Below, one piece after another: positions 34,477 through 43,587 of a stretch of DNA of 64,000 bases. A program made the translations under genes and the position numbers. Every line of letters starts with the position of its first letter. The stretch's first letter is position 1. The notes below the pieces were generated by a model. It ran no database searches. It was not told the DNA's origin and saw only the letters and a list, made by a program, of their open reading frames with translations. The DNA comes from an uncultured Clostridia bacterium (GTDB taxonomy: Bacteria; Bacillota; Clostridia; Christensenellales; Borkfalkiaceae): the NCBI GenBank assembly GCA_947624215.1, contig CANQJJ010000004.1, positions 1 to 64,000 on the forward strand, in the 5' to 3' direction.

Positions 34477-35661
34477 ATGTTACAGAACTTACTCATTGAT
34501 ATTTTGCAGATGTTCACCGACCAGCCCATCCTCATGGGCGTTCTCGCGGCCATCGCAGTGCTCATCATCGCGCTTCTCATCGTGATGATCGTCCTCTCCG
34601 TGAAGGCGCACAAGCTGAAGGCCGCCCCTCAGTCTGCGGAAGCGCCCGCAGAGGAGCCCGCCGCAGAACCTGCACCCGCAGAGGAAGTTGCCGAGCCCGC
34701 CGCCGAGGAGCCCGCGGAGGAAGTTCCCGCCGAGCCCGCTCCCGAGGAACCCGCAGAGGAACCTGCAGAAGAACCCGCACCCGTGGCCGAAGAGCCCGCG
34801 GAAGAAGCAGTCGAGGAAGCCGTAGAAGAACCCGCGGAGGAGCCCGCGCCCGCAGAGGAAACTGCCGAGCCCGTGCCCGCGGAAACCATAGAAGAGCCCG
34901 CCGAAGAGACGGCCGAGGAGCCCGTAGAAGAGCCTGTCCTCGAAGAAGTCCCCGCCGAGCCCGAGGAACCCACCGAGGAAGCGGCCGAGGAGCCCATGTC
35001 CGAGGAGGCCCCCACAGAAGAGCCTGCGGAAGAGGCCGAGGAACCCACCGATGAGGAGCCTGCCGAGGAGGCCGAAGAGTCTACCGAGGAGGAGCCTGCG
35101 GAAGAGCCCACCGAAGAAGAACCCGTCGGGGAAGAGACCGAAGAGCCCGCAGAGGAGACGGCCGAAGAGACGGAGCCCGAACTTACCGAAGAAACAAAGG
35201 AGGAAAGCGATATGAAGAATCAAAAGGAGCCGAAAAAGGAGACCAAGACCACCTCGCCCTACGTCTTCCGTCCCGGGACCAAGGAGGAAGAGGGCAAGAA
35301 CGGCGGGGAGAGCAAGTCTTCCATCGGCGGCAAGTGGGTGATCGCAACGGACGAGAGAGGCCGCTACGACCTGTTCCTCTATGCCTCCAACGGCGAGATG
35401 ATGCTCAAGAGCGGCGTGCCCTATTCGACGCTTTCGAGTGCGAAGTCGGGCATCAAGACCTACCGCGACAACATCACCGCGGGCCGCTATGAGGTCGAGG
35501 AGACCAAGAACGGCACGTTCTTTGTGCAGATCATGAACGCGCGCGGGGGCTTGCTTGCCACGAGTGCGGACTACAAGAGCAGAAGCGCCTGCCAGAGCGC
35601 GGCTGAGTCCATCAAGCGCTGGTCGGCGACCACCAACATCGAAGTCAAAGAAGAAGAGTGA
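34477..35661 (+). CDS. Membrane-anchored Glu/Pro/Ala-rich protein with C-terminal YegP-type domains
   Basis: A 394-residue protein. A single membrane segment (about residues 22-45, LMGVLAAIAVLIIALLIVMIV) follows a short N terminus. Residues 52-240 are an acidic low-complexity spacer built from EEPAEE and EEPAPAEE units. The last 110 residues hold two YegP/DUF1508 repeats (GGKWVIATDERGRYDLFLYASNGE, and RYEVEETKNGTFFVQIMNARGG). The anchored head on a long acidic stalk resembles surface or periplasm-spanning proteins; DUF1508 function is unknown. Inside the gene, AAGGAGG lies at good spacing before an in-frame ATG (35212), which would give a separate 149-residue cytoplasmic YegP-domain product. 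It is one of two plus-strand genes. A strong terminator follows. Confidence 0.88.
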   Translation: MLQNLLIDILQMFTDQPILMGVLAAIAVLIIALLIVMIVLSVKAHKLKAAPQSAEAPAEEPAAEPAPAEEVAEPAAEEPAEEVPAEPAPEEPAEEPAEEPAPVAEEPAEEAVEEAVEEPAEEPAPAEETAEPVPAETIEEPAEETAEEPVEEPVLEEVPAEPEEPTEEAAEEPMSEEAPTEEPAEEAEEPTDEEPAEEAEESTEEEPAEEPTEEEPVGEETEEPAEETAEETEPELTEETKEESDMKNQKEPKKETKTTSPYVFRPGTKEEEGKNGGESKSSIGGKWVIATDERGRYDLFLYASNGEMMLKSGVPYSTLSSAKSGIKTYRDNITAGRYEVEETKNGTFFVQIMNARGGLLATSADYKSRSACQSAAESIKRWSATTNIEVKEEE

Positions 35662-35703
35662 GTCTAAGATACATGCAAATCTGAAATGCAAATTTGATAT
35701 ACA

Positions 35704-35731
35704 AACGGCGCCCGCGCGGGCGCCGTTTTTT
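35704..35731 (+). terminator. Terminator of the YegP-domain gene
   Basis: A perfect stem AACGGCGCCCG/CGGGCGCCGTT followed by a T run on the plus strand. Confidence 0.92.
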
Positions 35732-35764
35732 GTTGTGAGCGCAAAGTAGCCGATAGTTCAATCA

Positions 35765-36240
35765 AAGCGTCAGCGTCATTCTGCCCGACCGAGCTTACGA
35801 CCAAGCCCGTGTGAGCGACCCTTGGCGCCCCTGCGCGCCCCGCACGCGTCATTCTGAGCCAGTGGAGTTTGATTTTGAGCGACTTGCTCATCCGCGAAGA
35901 ATCTTGCTACGACCAAGCCCGTGTGAGCGATACCCCCTCCTTGGGGAGGGGGGAAGGGGGTGGGGGCTCTATTGATTGACCTTATAGAGGTTTTATAAAA
36001 AAGCGGAAGAAACAGTTGTATTCCCCACCTCAGTCACGATGTGACAGCTCCTCCCCAAGGAGGAGCTTTTCGTCGGACTGCGTTTGAGCGCCCCCTTGCC
36101 TTCCCTTCCGGGGAAGGTGCCCGTAGGGCGGATGAGGAGGAGAAACCCTTTCGGCGCACAAGGCCAGTGCGCCACTTTCCCTTACAGGGACAGCAAGAGG
36201 CCTATCGCTTACCACCGCGATCATCCAAGCCCGCGCACAA
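35765..36240. repeat. Cluster of dispersed intergenic repeats
   Basis: This gene-free stretch contains a partial MITE-like unit (about 35847-35925), a GGGGAGGGGGGAAGGGGG tract, a hairpin AGCTCCTCC/GGAGGAGCT followed by TTTT (36046-36070) and an AAACCCTTTCGGCGCACAAG block (about 36145-36205). The units recur at 13.9-14.3 kb, 37.15-37.24 kb and 41.0-41.5 kb. No gene is supported. Confidence 0.65.
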
Positions 36241-36248
36241 ACGAAATC

Positions 36249-37094
36249 TTAACCCAAATAATTTTTGATCTCGCGGGAATGGGCGATCTCGGCATAGACT
36301 TTGGCGAGGCAGTCGGTATCCGCCTCCTCGATCCTCCCCTCCCCCACGAGCTGTGAGAGCGTGGGATCCACGGGAATGCGCGCCGCAGCGGGGACATGGT
36401 ATGCCTCTCTGAGGTCATCCACCCTGCTCTTCCCGAAAATTTCATATGTCTTTCCGCACCCGGGGCAGGCGAAATAGCTCATGTTCTCCACGAGCCCCAA
36501 GACGGGGATGTGCATCATCTCTGCCATGCCGATGGCCTTCTTCACGATCATCTCCACGAGGTCGTGCGGGGTCGTGACGATGACGATGCCCGAGAGCGGG
36601 ATGCTCTGGAAGACGGTGAGCGGCACGTCGCCCGTTCCCGGGGGCATGTCGATGAAGAGGATGTCGAGCTCGTCCCAGATGACGTCCGTCCAGAACTGCA
36701 ACGTCGCCCCCGCGATCAGGGAGCCGCGCCAGACGACGGGGTCGTCTTCACGGTCCAAAAGGGCGTTCATGGAGATGAGCTTGATGCCGCTCCCGGTCTC
36801 GACGGGAAAGATGCCGTCGTCGCTGCCCGTAGCCCGCGCGGTGACGCCGAAGGCCTTGGGGACGGACGGGCCCGTGATGTCCGCATCGAGGATGCCGACG
36901 CGGAGCCCCTGTGCCCTTGCGCGGACGGCGAGCAGGGAGGTCACGAGGGACTTGCCCACGCCCCCTTTCCCGCTTGCCACGGCGATGACGCGCCCCACCT
37001 TGGTGCCCTTATGCGGCGCCTTGATGAGGGAAGTTTGGCTCCGCGTGCCGCAATTCGAACTGCAAGTGGAGCAATCGTGTGTGCAATCTGCCAT
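36249..37094 (-). CDS. mrp: Mrp/NBP35-family iron-sulfur carrier ATPase
   Basis: A 281-residue P-loop ATPase. The N terminus has a cysteine cluster, CTHDCSTCSSNC, like NBP35-type scaffold proteins. The deviant Walker A GKGGVGKS lies near residue 43. Further family motifs are DADITGPSVPKAFG, FIDMPPGTGDVPLTVFQ and the CxxC-type site FACPGCGKTYEIFG near residue 223, used for cluster binding between subunits. The likely role is assembly or carriage of Fe-S clusters to target proteins. AGGAGATATT precedes the ATG. It stands alone between repeat clusters. Confidence 0.92.
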   Translation of the reverse strand: MADCTHDCSTCSSNCGTRSQTSLIKAPHKGTKVGRVIAVASGKGGVGKSLVTSLLAVRARAQGLRVGILDADITGPSVPKAFGVTARATGSDDGIFPVETGSGIKLISMNALLDREDDPVVWRGSLIAGATLQFWTDVIWDELDILFIDMPPGTGDVPLTVFQSIPLSGIVIVTTPHDLVEMIVKKAIGMAEMMHIPVLGLVENMSYFACPGCGKTYEIFGKSRVDDLREAYHVPAAARIPVDPTLSQLVGEGRIEEADTDCLAKVYAEIAHSREIKNYLG

Positions 37095-37254
37095 AATATC
37101 TCCTTTTCTCTGATTATTTCGGGGTAAGGGCCCGCCGCGTTTCCCGGGGGCCTTCGTAAAGCGGAAAAAGCAGTTGTATCCCCCACCTCATCCGCCCTGC
37201 GGGCACCTTCCCCAAGGGGGAAGGCAAGGCATCGGCCTCGGACATGGTGCCATC

Positions 37255-39030
37255 CTATTTCCTCATATTGAGTTCATAATACTTGCCCTTGCGCGCCATG
37301 AGCTCCTCGTGAGAGCCCTCCTCGGCGATGCCCTTGTCGGCGATGAAGAGGATGCGGTCGGCCTTGCGGATGGTGGAGAGGCGGTGGGCGACGATGAAGG
37401 CCGTCTTGCCCTCCAAAATGCGGTCGAGTGCCTGCTGGATGAGCAGTTCGGTCTCGGAGTCGATGGAGCTCGTAGCCTCGTCGAGGATGACGATCCGCGG
37501 GTCTTTGAGCACGATGCGGGCGAAGGAGATGAGCTGTTTTTCCCCTGCCGAGAGCCCCTCGCCGCGCTCGCCGAGCATGGCCCGATAGCCGTCTGGGAAG
37601 CGCGCCGCCACCCTTCCGCAATAGATGGCCTCGGCCGCCGCGATGCACTCCTCATCGGTGGCCTCCTCGTTGCCGTAGCGGATGTTGTCCAAAATGCTCC
37701 CCTGAAAGATGAACGGCTCCTGCATGAGCACGCCGATCTCCTTTCTGAGGGAATGAAGCGTCGCCTTGCGCACGTCGACGCCATCCACCGAGACGCTCCC
37801 CGCCTGCACATCATAGAAGCGGGTCAATAGGTTGACGACCGTCGTCTTCCCCGCCCCCGTGGGCCCGACGAGGGCGATCTTCTCCCCCGGGGCCACATGC
37901 AGGGTGAACCCCTCGAGCACGTTGATCCCCTCCTCGTAGGCAAAGGTCACGTTGTCGTAATCCACCCTGCCCTCGATGTCTTTGAGTGTCACGGCGTCCT
38001 CTGCGTCGGTGATGCTCACGGGCGCGTCCACCGTCTCATAGATGCGTTCGAGGTTGGCCGAGACCTGCGAGAGCTGTTGCATGACGGCGGCAAGTTGCAG
38101 AAGCGGCTCGGCGCACAGGTTGACATAGAGCAAAAAGGCGATGACCGTGCCCGCGATCGAGGCGTCCCCTGCGAGCATCAGAGAGAGCGCCACGGCATAC
38201 ATGGCGAGCACGCCCACGTTCCAGAAAAACTCCGAGACGGGCGAGTTGAGCTCGTTGCGGCGCACGATCTGCATCCACGTCGCCGCGCTGTCCTCCTGCA
38301 AGTCGCGGTAGATGACGCGGTTGTAGGCCGAGCGGTTGTAGTTCTTGATGACCTTCTCGCCCATGATGGACTCGACGATGAAGGCGTTGCGGTTGGAATT
38401 CTTGGCGCGGTGCTTGCGGAAGAGGGCGCGCACCCCCCGCTTGATGAGGTAGATGCACGCGACCATGGGCACGACGGCGGCATAGACCACGCCCGTGAGC
38501 ACGGGGCTGATGACGAGCATGAACACCGTCGCCACAAACAGTTTGAGCATGTCGACGATAAAGTTGAGCAGGTAGTCGGTAAAAAAGTCGGCGAGCTCGT
38601 TGACGTATTCGGTCACGCGGATGGAGATCTTGCCTGCGGGGCGGGTGTCGTAATACTCGAAGGGAAGCTCCTGCAAATGCTCGAAGATCTCCCGCCTCAG
38701 ATCCTTGATGATGCCATGCCCGAGCGTTCCCATGATGAGCCTGTGGAAATAGGGAAGCAGGGCCGTGAGCACCCCGACGACGCCGAGCGCAATAAGCAAT
38801 AAAGTGAGTTTCTGCGTCCTTCCCTCGGACATGGGTATCACGTTTGTGACGATCGTGCGGATGATGATGGGCGGCACGAGGGCCACGACGGAGGAGCACA
38901 CAAGCAAGATGAAGGCGAGCAGAAAGAGTTTTTTGTGGGGCAGGATGCGGGCGAAAATGCGCCTTAGATATTTGATGTCGACCTTGTCGGTCTGCACCAC
39001 TTCGTCTTGGTAGTAGGTATTGCGCTTCAT
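37255..39030 (-). CDS. ABC exporter subunit 2 (permease-ATPase half transporter)
   Basis: A 591-residue half exporter: six membrane segments in residues 30-330 (for example FLLAFILLVCSSVVALVPPII and TLLLIALGVVGVLTALLPYF), then an ATPase domain with Walker A GPTGAGKTT, the signature-like motif LSAGEKQLISFAR, Walker B IVILDEATSSID and the H-loop IVAHRLSTI. The catalytic Glu after Walker B is present. Its ATG overlaps the stop codon of the upstream half transporter (TGATG), so both are made together and probably form a heterodimer of the TM287/288 or BmrCD type. A longer upstream frame is rejected in favour of this start with GGGGGAGAT before it. Substrate unknown. Confidence 0.92.
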   Translation of the reverse strand: MKRNTYYQDEVVQTDKVDIKYLRRIFARILPHKKLFLLAFILLVCSSVVALVPPIIIRTIVTNVIPMSEGRTQKLTLLLIALGVVGVLTALLPYFHRLIMGTLGHGIIKDLRREIFEHLQELPFEYYDTRPAGKISIRVTEYVNELADFFTDYLLNFIVDMLKLFVATVFMLVISPVLTGVVYAAVVPMVACIYLIKRGVRALFRKHRAKNSNRNAFIVESIMGEKVIKNYNRSAYNRVIYRDLQEDSAATWMQIVRRNELNSPVSEFFWNVGVLAMYAVALSLMLAGDASIAGTVIAFLLYVNLCAEPLLQLAAVMQQLSQVSANLERIYETVDAPVSITDAEDAVTLKDIEGRVDYDNVTFAYEEGINVLEGFTLHVAPGEKIALVGPTGAGKTTVVNLLTRFYDVQAGSVSVDGVDVRKATLHSLRKEIGVLMQEPFIFQGSILDNIRYGNEEATDEECIAAAEAIYCGRVAARFPDGYRAMLGERGEGLSAGEKQLISFARIVLKDPRIVILDEATSSIDSETELLIQQALDRILEGKTAFIVAHRLSTIRKADRILFIADKGIAEEGSHEELMARKGKYYELNMRK

Positions 39031-40850
39031 CAGATCTCCCCCTTTCCGTAGGACGAATCGTCGAGCTGGCCGTCGCTCGTCTGCAATTTCCACACGGCGG
39101 CGAATGCCCCGCCGAGGGCGATGAGTTCTTCCGCGGTGCCCCGCTCCACGATCTCGCCGTCTCTGAGATAGACGATCTCGTCGCAGTCCATGACGGAGGA
39201 GACGCGGTGGGCCGCGATGAGCAGCGTCTTCTCGGGGCAATTTGCTTTGAGGGAGGCGAGCACGCGCTTCTCGGTGGCCATGTCGAGGGCGGACGAGGCG
39301 TCGTCGAGCACGAGCACGGGAGCGCCCTTGATGATGGCGCGGGCGATGGAGATGCGCTGTTTTTGCCCGCCCGAGAGCCCGACGCCCCGCTCTCCGATGA
39401 CGGTGGCATACCCCTCTTCGAGCCGGTCGATGAAGCGGGCGGCCTCGGCGATCTCAGCGGCCCTGGCGACCTCCTCCTCGGTACAGTCCTCCGGCCGCGC
39501 AAAGGCGATGTTGGCGTCCACCGTGTTGGAGAAGAGGAAGACGTCCTGGAAGACGTAGGCATACTCCGCGCGCACGGCCTCGAGGGGGTAGTCCCTTAAA
39601 TCGTGCCCGTCGATGGTGACGGCGCCCCCCGTCACGTCGAAGATGCGGGAGAGCGATTTGAGAAGGGCGGACTTCCCGCTCCCCGTGCCCCCCATGATGC
39701 CCACCTTCTTGCCGTAGGGGATGTCGAGGTCGATGCCGCGGAGCACAGTCTTATCCCCCAATGTGAGGCTGACGTTCTCCATGCGGATGTGCGGCGCGGG
39801 AGTGGCGACGAGGGCAGAGGGCACGTCGGGGACAGCGCTCTCCTCGGTGAGAAACTTTTTGAGCCGCCCGCCCGAGACGAGCTGGTTCTGCATGCGGAAA
39901 CACGAGCGCGAGATCTGGGTGATGTGGGCGATGATCTTGGTGACGTATGTCGTGGCCGCCGTGAGGGACCCGAGCAAGAGGTTGCCCGAGAGCACGAGAA
40001 GCACTGCGATGATGACGGTGCCGACGTAACCCACCTGCTGGAAGAAGATGAAGACGGAGTCGTATTTGGCACTCAGGCGCACCTCCTCGACGGAGAGATC
40101 GTAGACGCGGCTGTTGCAGGCGTCGAACTTTTCGAGCTCCTGTGCTTCTGCGGCGAAGGAGCGGACAATGCGCACGGCGCTGATGTTCTCCTGCACGTCG
40201 AGATTGATGGCGGAGTACCCCTCCCGGATGGCGCGGAAGAGCTTGCGCGAGCGGGAGAGATAGCGGATGAGCGCGGCGACGAAGAGCGGCGTGATGACGA
40301 CGGGAATGATGAGCAGACGTACGTCGAGCGCGGCGAGCACCCCCACCGAGATGGCGATCATGAGGACGGAATCGAAGAGATTCATGAAGATGCGCGAATA
40401 CATCTCCTTGAAGATGATGGTGTCGCGGTTCATGGTGGTGAGGAGCTCCCCCATGTTGTAGCGGGAGACCGTCTCGCCGTCGAGCTCCAGAAGTTTGGCG
40501 TAAGTCTGTTCGCGGAGCGTGCACTCCATCCGCAGCCCGCACCACTGGAAGGTGACGTTTTTGCAGTAGAGAAAGAGGATGCGGGTGAGAAAGACCCCCG
40601 TGAGGATGAGGGCGAGGTTCAAAAAGAGCTGCCAGCTCATGGGCTCGCCGAGGGCGCCCGTGAAGAGAAAGGAGAGAAGCCCCTGCTCGGGTGCGGCGGG
40701 GTCATAGGAAAAGATATGGTCGATGATGGCGGCATCGATGAGCGGGATGGCGATGTCGCACAGAATCGCGATGAGACTGAAAAGTTTTGCGAGCAGGGAG
40801 AGCGGGATATACTTCTTCCAATACCGCAATCCGAACCGAAAGATCTCCAT
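39030..40850 (-). CDS. ABC exporter subunit 1 (permease-ATPase half transporter)
   Basis: A 606-residue half exporter with six membrane segments in about residues 15-320 and a C-terminal ATPase: Walker A GGTGSGKSA, signature [15 protein letters not shown] and Walker B VLVLDDASSALD. Here the residue after the Walker B Asp is again Asp instead of Glu, the pattern of the degenerate site in heterodimeric exporters. Together with the downstream subunit, which keeps Glu, this indicates one consensus and one degenerate ATP site. It has its own promoter. Confidence 0.92.
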   Translation of the reverse strand: MEIFRFGLRYWKKYIPLSLLAKLFSLIAILCDIAIPLIDAAIIDHIFSYDPAAPEQGLLSFLFTGALGEPMSWQLFLNLALILTGVFLTRILFLYCKNVTFQWCGLRMECTLREQTYAKLLELDGETVSRYNMGELLTTMNRDTIIFKEMYSRIFMNLFDSVLMIAISVGVLAALDVRLLIIPVVITPLFVAALIRYLSRSRKLFRAIREGYSAINLDVQENISAVRIVRSFAAEAQELEKFDACNSRVYDLSVEEVRLSAKYDSVFIFFQQVGYVGTVIIAVLLVLSGNLLLGSLTAATTYVTKIIAHITQISRSCFRMQNQLVSGGRLKKFLTEESAVPDVPSALVATPAPHIRMENVSLTLGDKTVLRGIDLDIPYGKKVGIMGGTGSGKSALLKSLSRIFDVTGGAVTIDGHDLRDYPLEAVRAEYAYVFQDVFLFSNTVDANIAFARPEDCTEEEVARAAEIAEAARFIDRLEEGYATVIGERGVGLSGGQKQRISIARAIIKGAPVLVLDDASSALDMATEKRVLASLKANCPEKTLLIAAHRVSSVMDCDEIVYLRDGEIVERGTAEELIALGGAFAAVWKLQTSDGQLDDSSYGKGEI

Positions 40851-40894
40851 AGACTTACCTATCAGAATTCCATAGACTTGTCTTTTAGCATTTT

Positions 40895-40923
40895 ATTGTA
40901 TCACATCTTTCCCGCGATTACAA
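40895..40923 (-). promoter_or_regulatory. Promoter of the ABC exporter operon
   Basis: TTGTAA (40923-40918), 17 bases, TACAAT (40900-40895). The leader contains AGTCTATGG twice, the second overlapping the start codon of the exporter gene. Confidence 0.65.
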
Positions 40924-41169
40924 ATACTTCTCCCAAAGCAATACTATTTTAGATGAAACTATTTAAGATGAACTTTGAGATGAAACGGTGAAGATGAAAC
41001 GGTGGCCCCCAAGCCTCATCCGAGTGTGCCCCCTCCATGGGAGGGGGGTAGGGGGGTGGGGTGGCGCCCGAGCCCAACCCGAGCGTCATTCTGCCCGACC
41101 GAGGTTTCTGATTGCGCTACTAAGGTCGACACGAGCGCGTAGCGCGAAGTAGCCGAAAGCTCAATCAAG

Positions 41170-41333
41170 GCGTCATTCTGAGCCGAACAAGAGTGGATTT
41201 AAGCGAACTGCTCATCCGCGAAGAATCTTGCTACGACCAAGCCCGTGTGAGCGATAGTCGGACTTCGTTCTTCGGGATCCTTCGGGGACAGCCGCGCCGG
41301 ACTGCGTACAGCCGCTTCTGCTCAGGATGACGC
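41170..41333 (+). repeat. 164-bp MITE-like element, complete copy
   Basis: Bounded by GCGTCATTCTGAGCC and GCTCAGGATGACGC, with the same length and layout as the inverted copy at 11235-11398. Just before it, 41029-41166 holds a GGGAGGGGGGTAGGGGGG tract and the CTACTAAGGTCGACACGAGC block that recurs within 57870-58089. After it, 41345-41480 repeats the AAACCCTTTCGGCGCAC block. A GGACATGGTACC copy lies at 41518-41529. Confidence 0.8.
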
Positions 41334-41568
41334 GTTTACCACAACGCGGACTCCGTTTAAGCGACCCCTTGCCTTCCCTTTTGGGGAAGGTGCCCCGTAA
41401 GGGGCGGATGAGGAGGAGAAACCCTTTCGGCGCACGAGGGCAGTGCGCCACTTTCCCTTACAGGGACAGCAAGAGGTCTGCGCACACCACCCAAGCGCTT
41501 TCCTCGCGCCAATCCTCGGACATGGTACCAACCGACGCGGTCTTAGATCTCCCAAGAGGTCCTTTCCC

Positions 41569-41604
41569 AAATAAAAAATGCCGCGGCGAAAAGCCGAGCG
41601 GCAC
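41569..41604 (-). terminator. Second terminator downstream of the SRP RNA
   Basis: On the minus strand the stem TGCCGC-TCGGC/GCCG-CGGCA with loop TTTTC is followed by TTTTTTATTT. Confidence 0.75.
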
Positions 41605-41614
41605 ACATGTGATC

Positions 41615-41887
41615 AAAAAAACTGTGAGGGCTTTTTTTGTTACGGCTCACCGAAGCGGAAACGCGGCAGACAGCTCCGACAAAGCTTCCTCATGGCACAC
41701 GCGGGACACCGTTTAGTGCTGCTGTATCCCTACCCTGACACGGTTCGCGGGCACGCGTTGCATGAGACCTTGTTATCAACACCTCTTACCGTGCGCAGCC
41801 TCCCATGGGTCGCACCGAGAAAAGCGTTCGGCTCTGCTATAGCGGATTGCAGATACAGGGCACCGCTAACTCCCCACCTATCACAGC
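41615..41887 (-). ncRNA. ffs: Signal recognition particle RNA, large (Bacillus/Clostridium) type
   Basis: About 273 nt, matching the length of Bacillus scRNA. The Alu-domain landmark GCGGTGCCCTGTA with GCAATCCGCTATAGCAG near the 5' end, GGTGTTGA and ATGCAACG in the middle, and the Ffh-binding domain IV (GTCAGG ... AGCAGC) are all present in order. The domain IV tip is stem GTA/TAC with a GNRA tetraloop GGGA. Its 5' CTGTGA pairs with the 3' TCACAG just before a T run. It has its own promoter. The RNA guides membrane proteins to the translocon together with Ffh. Confidence 0.95.
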
Positions 41888-41893
41888 AGTTAT

Positions 41894-41922
41894 AGTATAC
41901 CCCATTCCCGCGCATTTGACAA
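41894..41922 (-). promoter_or_regulatory. Promoter of the SRP RNA gene
   Basis: TTGTCA (41922-41917), 17 bases, TATACT (41899-41894), placing the 5' end near 41887. Upstream, 41923-42327 contains only repeat fragments, including a partial MITE-like unit at 42197-42276. Confidence 0.85.
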
Positions 41923-42327
41923 GCGTTTTCGTTGCCCGTTTTGGAAATTTTGCTGATTGGCGCATAAAGCAGACAGGCGTGAGCGAACAAGGCATTCCCA
42001 ATTACGTCATGTTGAGCCTGTCGAAACATCACCTTATTATAATAAAACTGCGGTGACCCTTCGACACAGCTACTTCGCCTTTGGCTCGTGTCGCGCTTAG
42101 AATACCAATAGAAGCCTCGCGCGGTCAGGGTGACGTAATAAAACGCATGGTTTGTCAACATGACGTAATTAGAACACATGGTCTGTTTATCAAACAGTCG
42201 GACTTCGTTCTTCGGGATCCTTCGGAGACAGCCATATCGGACTGCGTACAGCCCTCTTCTGCTCAGGATGACGCGCTTGCCCTCAGTCTTAAAAGGCTTC
42301 TATGCGATAGAAATTTACAAAAAACTT

Positions 42328-43587
42328 TCACCTCTCTATCTCCACAACGCGAGTGTATTCGCGCAGGGGGTAGGTGCCGTCGTGGGCCTCGCCGAAGGCC
42401 GTGCGGGAGAGGTCTCCCCGCGTCACGCGCACGACGCCCGCACGCACGAGCAGGTCCGCAAGTTCCTCCCGCTCCTTTTCGGCGCACAAAAGTCCGCAAG
42501 TCTGCAAATACCCCTTCTGTTTTTTGAGCGCCATCACGATCTCCCGCCGCGGGAGCGCCTTCACCCACACGTTGCGAAAGGTGAGCGAGAGCTGCAATTC
42601 ACGGTCGGCGTCAACGGTCACAGACACGCCGTCTGCGCTGTAAACGCGGACATGGGTGCCCTCGATTTGGTCACATAGCAGATTTACCGTGTTCCGTCCC
42701 CGCATTGCAGGGTCGGTCTTTCCCACGAGCAAATTCTCTTCGCGGAGGATCTCGAAAAAGCGTTCGGCAAACGCTTGGAGCTCCCCCATGTCCTCCGTAT
42801 CCAAAAAGATGCCCTGGCAGGAGGAGCACAGCACCTGCTCGGTCGTGCAGATGTGCCGCGCGAGCGTCCTCAGATCCCCGTCCGACGCACCCGCCGCCGC
42901 ATAGGCAAAGGAGAGCTTGTGCCCCCACGGGATGAGCTTGGAGTTGACGCCGGAGAGCGACCGCGCCGCGCGCTGGGCAGCGTCCCCACCCCATACCACC
43001 ACCCCGTCGGCATAGTCCGCGAGCCGCGTGAGGGTCTCCGTCTCGGTGGAGGGCACGTCAAAGACATAGATGTAGTCGGCGAGGAGCGCGTCCTCTTCGA
43101 TGAGGTCGGAGAGCAGCCTTACCGAGATGCCGCCGTCGCCCGCAGGAAGTTTCAGGATATTCAGGTTCCCCGCGAGCAATCCCTCCGCGACGCTGTAAGC
43201 GGGCAGGCCGTCTACATTGCCCGCCGCGATGTGGAAGAGCACGCCGAGCGGAGCAAGCCGCCGCCTCGTCCCATCCTTGAGCGGGGGGAGTTCTTCGCCG
43301 TCGCCGCCGAGCTCGATCATGCACTTGTATTCCAGCATCTCGGCAGAAAAGGCCCGTACCATGTCTTGATAGCGGGCGTAGGAAATGCCGAAATCCTGCA
43401 AAATGGGACGGGCGAGTTCGTCGTATTTCCCCGCCGCCGCCTTCTCAAACATGCGCCCGCAGGCCGCGATGACGCGCCGCGCCGTCAGCCGATTTTCGCC
43501 GAGGATGCGCGGGATGTCGCCCCCGAGCCGTTCGATGAGTTCGTCCTGCATGCTGTCGGGATACAGTTTTCCGCGATATAGGATCAT
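42328..43587 (-). CDS. LuxC-family acyl-CoA/acyl-protein reductase
   Basis: A 419-residue member of the LuxC family of NADPH-dependent fatty acyl reductases (aldehyde dehydrogenase superfamily). Marks are the PLGVLFHIAAGNVDGLPAYSVAEGLLAGN nucleotide-binding region near residues 113-140, the glycine/serine region VVVWGGDAAQRAARSL and the presumed catalytic Cys in TTEQVLCSSCQGIFL near residue 255. The start codon overlaps the stop of the LuxE-like gene by four bases (ATGA), so expression is coupled. LuxC reduces an acyl group delivered by LuxE to a fatty aldehyde. No luciferase genes are in the window, so the aldehyde must serve another purpose. Confidence 0.85.
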   Translation of the reverse strand: MILYRGKLYPDSMQDELIERLGGDIPRILGENRLTARRVIAACGRMFEKAAAGKYDELARPILQDFGISYARYQDMVRAFSAEMLEYKCMIELGGDGEELPPLKDGTRRRLAPLGVLFHIAAGNVDGLPAYSVAEGLLAGNLNILKLPAGDGGISVRLLSDLIEEDALLADYIYVFDVPSTETETLTRLADYADGVVVWGGDAAQRAARSLSGVNSKLIPWGHKLSFAYAAAGASDGDLRTLARHICTTEQVLCSSCQGIFLDTEDMGELQAFAERFFEILREENLLVGKTDPAMRGRNTVNLLCDQIEGTHVRVYSADGVSVTVDADRELQLSLTFRNVWVKALPRREIVMALKKQKGYLQTCGLLCAEKEREELADLLVRAGVVRVTRGDLSRTAFGEAHDGTYPLREYTRVVEIER

